Notes under the pieces: generated by a model | What the model was told of the DNA's origin: nothing | The model's input: the letters and a program-made list of their open reading frames with translations, nothing else | The model's database searches: none | Program-made: the position numbers and the translations under genes | Shown: piece by piece, positions 50,731-57,790 of the stretch | Layout: the number at the start of each line of letters is the position of its first letter | How positions within the stretch are numbered: the stretch's first letter is position 1 | Source of the DNA: an uncultured Eubacteriales bacterium | GTDB taxonomy: Bacteria; Bacillota; Clostridia; Oscillospirales; Oscillospiraceae | NCBI GenBank assembly: GCA_902475855.1 | Contig: CABSBF010000001.1 | Span: forward strand, 37,115 to 101,114 | Direction of reading: 5' to 3' | Length of the DNA: 64,000 nucleotides

Positions 50731-51123
50731 TCAATTCCACGCAGTAGGAACAATTACTTTTCGACCATCTCTGAGCGTGAAGACATCACCTTCGTACTCT
50801 GACTCATCCAGCTCGCTCAGGAAAAGCCGCACAAGATCGTAATTCTCGTCATATACCACGTCCATGTCAGTGGCGGCTTCATCTCCGTCTTCGCCATGTT
50901 CAATCCAGATGCTTCCGGGGAGTTCATCGCGGATATCCTTGCAATACGCCTTTTCTGCGCCGTCAAAGACATCGTCATTCTGAGGCCACGGCATCGGCAA
51001 TCCCAAGGTCGAAAGCAGTGGGAGCTGGTTGTCACCGCAGCTGCACCAGTTGTATACGCCTACGCTGTCATCCTCGTAGATAACAATCCCGGATTCGTGC
51101 CCAGTCAATTCTTCAAGTGTCAT
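50731..51123 (-). CDS. acidic hypothetical phage protein (130 aa)
   Basis: Very acidic (DIRDELPGSIWIEHGEDGDE, ELDESEYEGDVF). Acidic surface proteins of phages include DNA mimics that block host enzymes; that role is only a possibility here. Last gene of the right operon. Confidence 0.62.
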   Translation of the reverse strand: MTLEELTGHESGIVIYEDDSVGVYNWCSCGDNQLPLLSTLGLPMPWPQNDDVFDGAEKAYCKDIRDELPGSIWIEHGEDGDEAATDMDVVYDENYDLVRLFLSELDESEYEGDVFTLRDGRKVIVPTAWN

Positions 51124-51171
51124 ATGTGTTCCTCCTTGTCTTTCTTACATCGCGGTCTGCATTCCAGCAGT

Positions 51172-51489
51172 TCACGCAATACACTCAACGTTCTTCTCTG
51201 CGGTGAAGTACGTCTCACCGCCTTCGGTTCTCAGTCCGAGCCTAACTTCCCAACTCCACCAGTTGCCATACTTCGAGTAGTTCCTCATGCCAACCCAGAA
51301 CACAACACCGGTCGTTCCGATGGGAACTTTGCGGCCACTGACGACCTTCACGGGCTTATCGAGGTAGTCCTCAAAGGCACTGACCTCCATCAACGCTCCG
51401 GCATTCTCTCTGGTGGCGCAGGCCATGCGGTAGTCGCTTTTCTGCTGAGCAGTCATCGCTCTGAACTGGCTCGCGGTCATCTCATTCAT
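51172..51489 (-). CDS. hypothetical phage protein (105 aa)
   Basis: MNEMTASQFRAMTAQQKSDY helical start, then a beta-rich KOW-like region (KPVKVVSGRKVPIGTTGVVF). ATG 51489 shares bases with the stop of the previous small gene. Confidence 0.65.
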   Translation of the reverse strand: MNEMTASQFRAMTAQQKSDYRMACATRENAGALMEVSAFEDYLDKPVKVVSGRKVPIGTTGVVFWVGMRNYSKYGNWWSWEVRLGLRTEGGETYFTAEKNVECIA

Positions 51490-51598
51490 CCTCCTCGTCG
51501 TCGTATTCGCATGGAGCAGGCCAGTTTGGGTCAGCGTGGCAGATTGCAAGGCCAGCTTCCTCATCGAACCAATACAGGCTGCACTCTGAGCACTTCAT
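51482..51598 (-). CDS. tiny Cys-rich protein (38 aa)
   Basis: MKCSECSLYWFDEEAGLAIC then HADPNWPAPCEYDDEEDE. CxxC followed by further Cys/His. Overlaps both neighbours by a few bases, a normal arrangement in this block. Unknown role. Confidence 0.6.
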   Translation of the reverse strand: MKCSECSLYWFDEEAGLAICHADPNWPAPCEYDDEEDE

Positions 51599-51780
51599 TT
51601 CGACACCTCCTCGCAGATTTGCTTTGCCTTAGCGATGCACTTGTCGAGGTCAGAGCTAAAGAACACAGCCTCGGCTCCTCCGCACACCCTACGTTCCACA
51701 GAGTATTCTCCGTGCATGAGGTCACGCATATCCATGACCCACGCTTTCTCAAATTCTTTGCCCCAAACTACTCTTGTCAT
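51595..51780 (-). CDS. hypothetical phage protein (61 aa)
   Basis: MTRVVWGKEFEKAWVMDMRD, ends in helical DKCIAKAKQICEEVSK. ATG 51780 chosen; AAGGAGATG precedes it. No known family. Confidence 0.6.
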   Translation of the reverse strand: MTRVVWGKEFEKAWVMDMRDLMHGEYSVERRVCGGAEAVFFSSDLDKCIAKAKQICEEVSK

Positions 51781-51855
51781 AATTGCATCTCCTTCGATTA
51801 TCAGGCAAGGAATGAGAGGCTGGGGACTTGACATCCGGCTAATTATGTACTACAA

Positions 51856-52023
51856 TCATTCCTGCGTGGAATTGAGATTGAGTGCTTTCTCGGCGGCTTC
51901 GATGATTGCTGAGATTGCCTCAGTCTCTTTTTCTTTGTCCAGAAGAATCAGAGCTTTGCTGTCATCCAAGCGTATCGAGATTTTTTCGGTGGTGGTTGTG
52001 ACCGTCTCCCTTGTGATTATCAT
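51856..52023 (-). CDS. hypothetical phage protein (55 aa), first gene of the right operon
   Basis: MIITRETVTTTTEKISIRLD, then a helical acidic tail (AISAIIEAAEKALNL). ATG 52023 follows a GGAGGTGATCGG site. It is the first gene after promoter copy 4. Confidence 0.62.
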   Translation of the reverse strand: MIITRETVTTTTEKISIRLDDSKALILLDKEKETEAISAIIEAAEKALNLNSTQE

Positions 52024-52088
52024 CCGATCACCTCCTTCCCTTTGAATTTTTCCTCCTTTCATCTGGTATCCAGCCTGTCATACGGAAG

Positions 52089-52152
52089 CCTTACTGTTTG
52101 GTAATTTATTTTCCGTGAACACATCGTAACTTACTTATCGTCAAGCTGTCAA
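52089..52152 (-). promoter_or_regulatory. repeated promoter-operator module, copy 4
   Basis: TTGACA (52147-52152), 18-bp spacer, TACGAT (52123-52128), then a diverged palindrome AATTACCAAACAGTAAGG (52089-52106). The box GGAATAAACGAATTTG lies about 50 bp upstream. Unlike the others it has a 60-nt untranslated leader before the first gene. Drives the operon 52023-50731. Confidence 0.82.
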
Positions 52153-52493
52153 GCATTTTCGTTAAGATTTTTTCAATTTTTTTGAAATAAACAAATTCGT
52201 TTATTCCAGCAGTTTCAGCGCGTCTATATACAGTTACGAAGTAACTGTACTTTTCTATTTGTTTCTTTTATATTTGTTTATATTCTATTGCGCGGGATTG
52301 TCCGTGGACATTCCTCTGGACAGTCACATTGCAATGTCTGGACAGCTTTTGGAGCGCTTAGAATTCTTTGTGAGCTACTTTGGCTTTGGTGGTGTAATTA
52401 TATGGGGTCTATCTCAAAAGGCAGCTGGGGCGCTTTTTGTCAAAAGGCCGCTCTGAATTGTCTGCATTTTGCAGCATGATGTCTAATCTATTG
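52135..52493. other. stretch between late and accessory regions
   Basis: About 360 bp without a supported gene. It contains the upstream part of promoter copy 4 and the palindrome at 52229-52249. Plus-strand frames of 63 and 65 codons begin at TTG or other weak starts without ribosome-binding sites and were rejected. Confidence 0.55.
52229..52249. repeat. 21-bp palindrome, copy 1
   Basis: TACAGTTAC-GAA-GTAACTGTA. The same core AGTTACGAAGTAACT occurs at 63967-63987, 11.7 kb away. On minus both are followed by a TATATA-containing, ACGC-ending stretch. Candidate binding site for a phage regulator. Confidence 0.75.
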
Positions 52494-52542
52494 AAAAACA
52501 AAAAAAGACCCTCACCAAAGGATTTCTCCAATGGTGAGGGTC
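52494..52542 (-). terminator. late-operon terminator after holin
   Basis: GACCCTCACCA (52507-52517) pairs with TGGTGAGGGTC (52532-52542), and TTTTTTTG follows on minus. It ends the tail-lysis transcript. Confidence 0.93.
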
Positions 52543-52575
52543 AACTCATTTCTGGTATTTACTTTCTCTCTGTGG

Positions 52576-52959
52576 CTACTTCATGCTTGCAATCAGCGCT
52601 TCACCAGCACCCTTGATGATGGCAGTGATGTCAACGCCGGCAGCATTCAGAACACCCTTTGCAGCATCGGACATCTTGGCAAGCGCACCATCAATCAGCA
52701 TCTTGCCGAGTTCGTCGATCTCATCCTTGCTCAGCTTGCCATCGGCGCTGGCCTTCTTCAGCCCTTCGACGGTAGTCTGCTGCAATTCGAGGACGGTCTT
52801 CTCTGCCGCTTTCGTGGCTTCCTCCGTGGCGGCAGAGATGTTCTTCAGCTCCTCACGCTTGCCGATCTTCGCGGTCAGCCACGCGCCGAGGACGCCGATC
52901 AGGGTGATGAGCAGAGTTGCTACGATCTGCACAGCGTTTTCGATGATTACTTCGGTCAT
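52576..52959 (-). CDS. phage holin, LLH family
   Basis: A 127-residue protein with one N-terminal membrane helix (IVATLLITLIGVLGAWLTAK) and a long amphipathic helical tail rich in Ala, Lys and Glu. This is the LLH-type holin pattern. It forms the membrane lesion that frees the endolysin. It lies just after the endolysin and orphan domain, and is the last gene of the late operon. Confidence 0.85.
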   Translation of the reverse strand: MTEVIIENAVQIVATLLITLIGVLGAWLTAKIGKREELKNISAATEEATKAAEKTVLELQQTTVEGLKKASADGKLSKDEIDELGKMLIDGALAKMSDAAKGVLNAAGVDITAIIKGAGEALIASMK

Positions 52960-52985
52960 GATTTTACTCCTTTCATTTCAGCCGC

Positions 52986-53197
52986 TCAGCAGAGCAGCTC
53001 GTTTACTCTCTTCTGGACAGCGGCGTAGTCATAGCCAGCGGATTCGAGCTTGCAGCGGCGCTCAGCGCCGTTTCCCCACTTGCCGGCAATGACTTCACGG
53101 GCAATCTCGTCGATGAGATCTGCTAGGTGAGTTAGGTGAGTAATCGGGTTAAAATTCCTATAACTTCTCCTTAGTACGCGCGTATAAGAAAGAGTTT
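52986..53197 (-). pseudogene. orphan CW_7 (Cpl-7-type) cell-wall-binding repeat
   Basis: The frame reads LADLIDEIAREVIAGKWGNG, then the end AGYDYAAVQKRVNELLC and a stop. This is a CW_7 repeat, which binds muropeptides in phage lysozymes. Open codons reach back to about 53197 but hold no ATG, GTG or TTG start. The endolysin gene stops at 53242, 116 bp before the recognisable domain, and a 91-nt palindromic element lies between. So it looks like a cell-wall-binding end cut off from the endolysin. Confidence 0.7.
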
Positions 53198-53224
53198 ATA
53201 GGAAAAACGCCCGATTACTCACCT
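53134..53224. repeat. 91-nt palindromic element between endolysin and CW_7 domain
   Basis: Outer arms AGGTGAGTAATCGGG (53134-53148) and CCCGATTACTCACCT (53210-53224) match perfectly. Inner arms CCTATAA/TTATAGG match too, and the centre is TACGCGCGTA. The whole can fold into one long hairpin. It lacks coding potential. A small non-autonomous element or RNA-level structure is possible. Confidence 0.75.
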
Positions 53225-53241
53225 TTATCACCTTCTGGACT

Positions 53242-53988
53242 CTACTTTAACAGAAAAGTCCACGAATTATGCCCGATCACGCCGTCCACGCCGAGGTTGT
53301 GCTCGGCCTGCATCTTGCGCACACCGGCCTCCATCTTCGGCCCGAACAGCTTGTCCGTCGCGGGGATGGCGTAGGGATAGTAGCCCTTGTCCTTCATCAG
53401 CAGCATGGCCGCACGCACGTCGTTGCCGCTCATGCCGCGCTTGAGCATTCTCAGTTCCATTTTGACTGTTGCCTCCTTTGTCGGTGTGGGTGTGGGGCTG
53501 ATTTCCTCCGCCTCGTACTGCGGACGGATGATCATCATGATCTCAGACGGATAGCGGGTTCTGATCTGGACTTCGCCACCGTTGGAATTGTTATCGACGG
53601 AGGTATTGCCCTCACAGGTCTCATAGCTGCCGTCCGCGTTTTTGGCGTCGATAAATCCAATGTGGTCGCCGCTACCGTTGTGGTTCCAATCGAAAAGGGC
53701 AAGGTCGCCGTGACGCCCCTGATCTTTCGAGACTACCAGCCCCTTGGATTTTGCCCAGTCACGGACGGTATCGACCCACGCGGTCTTTTTTCCGTCGCAG
53801 AACAGGTTGGACGCGCCTGCCATGCGGAAGATGTCCCAAACGAACACGACACACCACGCATAATTCCCGCCACTGACTTCATGCCCGTAGTAGTGGGTGT
53901 TGAAGATGACGTTGTTGCTATATGCTGGGCTTTCCTTCGTACCGACATAAGACTTTGCGAGTTTCATGATCTCGCTTGCTTTTGCCAT
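53242..53988 (-). CDS. endolysin: CHAP amidase/endopeptidase plus peptidoglycan-binding domain
   Basis: A 248-residue lysin. The CHAP domain shows YAWCVVFVWDIFRMAGASN with the catalytic Cys and GDHIGFIDAKN with the His. A Pro/Thr-rich linker (ISPTPTPTKEA) leads to a PG_binding_1 domain (MLKRGMSGNDVRAAMLLMKD, LFGPKMEAGVRKMQAEHNLG). No signal peptide, so it needs the holin. The stop is TAG; a CW_7 repeat lies out of reach downstream. Confidence 0.9.
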   Translation of the reverse strand: MAKASEIMKLAKSYVGTKESPAYSNNVIFNTHYYGHEVSGGNYAWCVVFVWDIFRMAGASNLFCDGKKTAWVDTVRDWAKSKGLVVSKDQGRHGDLALFDWNHNGSGDHIGFIDAKNADGSYETCEGNTSVDNNSNGGEVQIRTRYPSEIMMIIRPQYEAEEISPTPTPTKEATVKMELRMLKRGMSGNDVRAAMLLMKDKGYYPYAIPATDKLFGPKMEAGVRKMQAEHNLGVDGVIGHNSWTFLLK

Positions 53989-54001
53989 TTGATTCTCCTC
54001 C

Positions 54002-54181
54002 TTATATTGTGAGACAGTTCAGTTTCTTGATCTCGTCGGCTCTACTCGAACTGCCAAGGTAGTATCGAGCCAACGCTCCGAGCGTGCCTCCTTTGCGGAC
54101 AATGTGTACACGAAGGGCGGGAACCTCATCGGCTCCCGCCCCTGCTTTACGCACATTGCTGCTGGCTTTTCTCTTGGCCAT
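54002..54181 (-). CDS. LysM-domain small protein (59 aa)
   Basis: ATG 54181 follows the previous stop directly (TAAATG) with GGGGGAAG before it. After a short basic start (MAKRKASSNVRKAGAGA) comes VPALRVHIVRKGGTLGALAR and YYLGSSSRADEIKKLN, a LysM fold that binds glycan chains of peptidoglycan. It lies between an XhlA-like gene and the endolysin. Role in lysis or tail-wall contact is an inference. Confidence 0.75.
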   Translation of the reverse strand: MAKRKASSNVRKAGAGADEVPALRVHIVRKGGTLGALARYYLGSSSRADEIKKLNCLTI

Positions 54182-54499
54182 TTAATCTTCCCCCTGTCTT
54201 CCGTTGAACTTTTTCTGCATCTCATCAATACGAAGATGAGCCTGCTTTGCAGACGACTCAACCGCGCTCAGGCGTTCGACAACCTTGAGATGCCGCTCGT
54301 CTTCCTTCTCCTGCTTCCGCTTGATGTCATCTACACCAGACTTGATGTATCCGATTTCGGTCAGCAGGACACCGTCCTTCTTGCCCTCGGCGGTATCGTC
54401 GTTCTTATTGTTTCGTCGGAACGCAATGTACCCGAACACAATCGCGCAGACTGTACCACCGATGCCGAGGACGGTCGTGAACACTTCCATTCCCGTCAT
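54182..54499 (-). CDS. XhlA-like membrane/coiled-coil protein (105 aa)
   Basis: N-terminal membrane helix (VLGIGGTVCAIVFGYIAF), then polar and coiled-coil segments (VERLSAVESSAKQAHLRIDE). Such proteins accompany holin-endolysin cassettes and may help membrane lysis. Starts at 54499 with GGAGTGG. Confidence 0.65.
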   Translation of the reverse strand: MTGMEVFTTVLGIGGTVCAIVFGYIAFRRNNKNDDTAEGKKDGVLLTEIGYIKSGVDDIKRKQEKEDERHLKVVERLSAVESSAKQAHLRIDEMQKKFNGRQGED

Positions 54500-54501
54500 A
54501 G

Positions 54502-54701
54502 CACCACTCCTTTCATGATTACTGTTGGGGGCATTACGTAGGATGCTCTTGTGAGGCTTTTGCCGCCCTGTGATTCTTTCATCCGGTGCTGGGCAGGGTA
54601 AGTTGTAGGGCGTCCTGTAAAATCAAAAAGAGACTCTTTTAGCCTCTTTTGTCCAGCTCCATATTGTCGGCACCGAGCCACGATAGCCTTCTCCCATAGC
54701 A
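54502..54701. other. short intergenic gap in the late operon
   Basis: About 200 bp holding the terminator-like hairpin at 54620-54651. A 68-codon minus frame has no ribosome-binding site. Nothing else recognised. Confidence 0.5.
54620..54651 (-). terminator. hairpin between tail and lysis genes
   Basis: On minus, AAGAGGCT and AGTCTCTT pair with one G/T mismatch, followed by TTTTTGATTTT. It may separate tail from lysis transcription or attenuate it. Confidence 0.7.
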
Positions 54702-54705
54702 TCCC

Positions 54706-55071
54706 CTACGCAAGCCAATCCGGCTTGTCCGGGATGATCAGCGTCGCCGGTGCGTCCAACCATGCCTTGTACCACTTGCGCAGCTCAACAAGATGCGCGA
54801 TGCTGACGCCCTCATACCATAGCTGCCCCCGGTTGATCACTGAGTAGCACTCGCGCTCCCGCCGCGCACGGATAGCATCTTGCCTGCCCGCAAGCTGCAA
54901 TGCCGCAAGCCTGTCCGTATCGAGCGTCAGGACACCGTCAATCAGTCTGTAAGCCGCATAGTTCTCCGCCTCAAAGCCTTCCGGTAGCTCCACATTGATA
55001 TTGCAAGCACTACCTTCGCCGACAAGCACGTAGTTCTCCACATATCCGTTTTCATCGACCTGAATTTTCAT
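54706..55071 (-). CDS. small tail-region protein (121 aa)
   Basis: ATG 55071 (MKIQVDENGYVENYVLVGEG). The end, INRGQLWYEGVSIAHLVELR and KAWLDAPATLIIPDKPDWLA, is widely shared by small genes that follow tail fibres in Firmicute phages. Function unknown, possibly fibre assembly. Confidence 0.75.
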   Translation of the reverse strand: MKIQVDENGYVENYVLVGEGSACNINVELPEGFEAENYAAYRLIDGVLTLDTDRLAALQLAGRQDAIRARRERECYSVINRGQLWYEGVSIAHLVELRKWYKAWLDAPATLIIPDKPDWLA

Positions 55072-55082
55072 TTCTATCCTCC

Positions 55083-57779
55083 TTATGCTGTTGCATATAT
55101 CCACGCAGTAACTCCGCTCACATTACTATCCATCTGAAGCATACACGCCATACTACCACCACTACCTGAAATCGTTATCGCTGCACGGTAGTAATCGTTA
55201 TAGGTGGGTAAGAAAAGTCCCCATGCATCCTGCATCGTAGGAAACACAAAAGAACTATATTTATTTCCACTATTACTAATAGAACGCATCATTACGAGCA
55301 GATTCTTGAAAATACGACCGTCAAAATTAGCTCTAAGAACTGAACTATCACTAGCCCCTAGTGTTCCATTCGCCAATAGTTGTGTACCTCCAGGCCAATA
55401 AAAGTTTCCATCGCTATTGAAAAGAAAAGCCCTTCTAGAAGAATCAGCATCAGCAATATAGTTAAATTGGATTTGATTATCATATGTGCCAATTGCCCAA
55501 TTGCCGGCTACTGTTTTCGATGCCACAAGAGGGTAATATACACCACTATTAGATACAGCGTTTGGTCTACGCAGAATTGCTCCATCAAGACCGGTAGCCC
55601 AATAAGAAGCATTACCCGGATGAGTGATCTTACTGCCCGCGTTCATAGTTCCGCCAGCGAGAGGTAGTGCCTTCAGATTTGCCAATGCTTCCGATTGAGT
55701 TTTGCCGCCTGTACCGCCTTTGGCGATACCGAGCACGTCAGGGAGTTTATCTCCATTCAGCAATATCCACGTCGTCCACGTGTCTGCCAAACAGGCTCTC
55801 ACAAAAGTTTTTCCATCAGAAAACTGTGTAAATCTTTGTACCACGTTGCTTCCGGTAGGCAAAACTTCAAGCAGCCCACTTCCGTCGATTGGTGCGTCAT
55901 CCGCATCGGTATCTGCGCCATAGAAATAAGAGCCACCGCTCTTGTAGCTTCCGAGTGCTCCCGCGACAACACCGATGTAACCAGACACATATACGCCGTT
56001 CATCTTTATTTTTCCATCGACGTCAAGCGCTTCTGTCGGGTTTGGATTATTGATGCCCACACGTGCGAAATTGTATGTGCTATTTCGTTTGCGCAGTGCT
56101 ATGAGCGGTTTCCCGTGCGGTATGACAGCGTAGTCATCATACGACGCATACACATCGAGCTGATCTCGTACAACCAAGTGGATGTCATACGATGCCTCTG
56201 CATCAAGCGACAACGCCTCAGTTGCACTTTTCATGAGCTGCTCGGTGACAAACGAAAATGACGTGCCTACAACAGACACATCATCCTTCACTGAGCAATA
56301 ACTACTCCATTCGTCCTCGTTCGTCTTTTTGTAGTAGTACCCGACATATTTCAGGCTATTACGTTCCGTGCTGCCATCTGGCTTTAGCGATGACATTGTG
56401 CCTCTGAACGACATCTGTATAATGTCTTCGACTTCATCCTTCCTGTGAATCGTTACAGCCTGCACTTTTGGCTTCTCGTACTTCAGAACCTTTACGCTCT
56501 TTGTAACGCTGGTCGCGTAGCCACGGCTATCAATGCACGAAACTGTCAGCAACATGGAATCGCCATAGGAATCAATAGCGCCAACACCGATGGCGGTTGT
56601 GTCGCTCGTCTTCGATGCAGAGCCAATACTGGCGGAGTACGACTTAATCGTCGCTCCGTTCTTCGCGGTTCCGGTCACAGCGTTCACAATCAGACTCGAA
56701 TACAACTGCACCAGAATCACGTTGTCGCCCGTGTTGCCGGTCAGCTTTCCAACAAGTCCACGGCTGTCCACATAAGAGAAATCCGTGAAGGTCGGCTTGG
56801 AAACCGACTCCGTTGTCGTGATTGTGCATAACTTCTCGGATGCGGTACCGACCTGTGCCGTGCAGGCTGCATCCGTGTACGTTGCCAGCGACAGCGTTGC
56901 TTCAAACGACTTTACATCTGCCATCGCATTGAGTAATTTTGTACGTTCTGCACCGGTCAAAGTCCAAACCTTGTTTACAGTTCCAGATGCAGTGAACTGT
57001 ACAGGCCGTGTTGTCAGAATCACGGTATTGCCGTTTTTGATCGACAGCTTATGGTAGAACGACCTGTCGTAGACGGTCAGCCCTGTGGTAACAGTTACGC
57101 TCTCATCATCCGCTGTGACAGCCGGAGCACTGTTTATCACTGTCCCGCCGAGTGTCTTTGCGTTACTCTTCGCCGAAACTCCATCAACGGCGTTTGTCTT
57201 TTTCCTCGCTCGAACCTGTACATTATACGTTGTGTTCGGCGTAAGTCCGGTAACTGTGACTTCTTTATACGTTCCTTCTGAGCCAAACTCAGTCCAACTC
57301 GTTCCTCCATTCAGCGAGTACCACCACTTGCTCGCTGTGACAGACGACGACGCAGATATTTTGAGGCCATTCGCAGTAATATTTGAAACACTGTGCGACA
57401 CGGACGGAGCAGTGCGGTCAATGTCTGTAAGCGTCAGTGAGCCGCCATACTCCAGCGGCTGCCACTCGTAAACGCGTGTGGTGAAACTAACCTCTATTGT
57501 TTTCTTACCGTCAGTATCATGCGGGACGGTGATTGACCCTCCTACACTACCGGTGGTACACGGGAAAACGTGCTCCGTATATAGCGTTCTGTCTTTGTGG
57601 TATACCTGCGTTCCATTTATCGTCACGGTAGTCTCGCCTATCGTATAATAAGTCGAGTTTCCGCCTGTGGACACAAGCTGCCACCGCAATATTGACGTAT
57701 TGCTTATCGAGTCTACGCTCTCAGTTATAGTAAGCTCCAGATATCTGCCGGAGTACGTGTTGCTTCTCCACGATGCCAT
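55083..57779 (-). CDS. DUF859-type tail fibre/receptor-binding protein
   Basis: An 898-residue fibre. MASWRSNTYSGRYLELTITE and VSTGGNSTYYTIGETTVTIN open the DUF859 pattern. Fibronectin-III-like segments (TVTGLTPNTTYNVQVRARKK) follow, then a repeat-rich fibre with ILLNGDKLPDVLGIAKGGTG near the tip. The tip is unlike its neighbours in composition and should bind the host surface. ATG 57779 is preferred to the longer frame. Confidence 0.82.
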   Translation of the reverse strand: MASWRSNTYSGRYLELTITESVDSISNTSILRWQLVSTGGNSTYYTIGETTVTINGTQVYHKDRTLYTEHVFPCTTGSVGGSITVPHDTDGKKTIEVSFTTRVYEWQPLEYGGSLTLTDIDRTAPSVSHSVSNITANGLKISASSSVTASKWWYSLNGGTSWTEFGSEGTYKEVTVTGLTPNTTYNVQVRARKKTNAVDGVSAKSNAKTLGGTVINSAPAVTADDESVTVTTGLTVYDRSFYHKLSIKNGNTVILTTRPVQFTASGTVNKVWTLTGAERTKLLNAMADVKSFEATLSLATYTDAACTAQVGTASEKLCTITTTESVSKPTFTDFSYVDSRGLVGKLTGNTGDNVILVQLYSSLIVNAVTGTAKNGATIKSYSASIGSASKTSDTTAIGVGAIDSYGDSMLLTVSCIDSRGYATSVTKSVKVLKYEKPKVQAVTIHRKDEVEDIIQMSFRGTMSSLKPDGSTERNSLKYVGYYYKKTNEDEWSSYCSVKDDVSVVGTSFSFVTEQLMKSATEALSLDAEASYDIHLVVRDQLDVYASYDDYAVIPHGKPLIALRKRNSTYNFARVGINNPNPTEALDVDGKIKMNGVYVSGYIGVVAGALGSYKSGGSYFYGADTDADDAPIDGSGLLEVLPTGSNVVQRFTQFSDGKTFVRACLADTWTTWILLNGDKLPDVLGIAKGGTGGKTQSEALANLKALPLAGGTMNAGSKITHPGNASYWATGLDGAILRRPNAVSNSGVYYPLVASKTVAGNWAIGTYDNQIQFNYIADADSSRRAFLFNSDGNFYWPGGTQLLANGTLGASDSSVLRANFDGRIFKNLLVMMRSISNSGNKYSSFVFPTMQDAWGLFLPTYNDYYRAAITISGSGGSMACMLQMDSNVSGVTAWIYATA

Positions 57780-57790
57780 GGTTTCACCTC

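Noticed and set aside
52259..52479. Two overlapping plus-strand frames (63-65 codons) between late and accessory regions
   Set aside because: They begin at weak starts with no ribosome-binding site and resemble nothing. Every supported prophage gene is on the other strand.
53134..53224. Reading the palindromic element as a CRISPR repeat or terminator
   Set aside because: Only one copy, no spacers, no T-run after the stem, and its arms are far longer than needed for termination.
53242..53244. TAG stop of the endolysin as a recoded sense codon (stop-codon reassignment as in some gut phages)
   Set aside because: Reading through gives only eight further residues before TAA and does not join the CW_7 frame.
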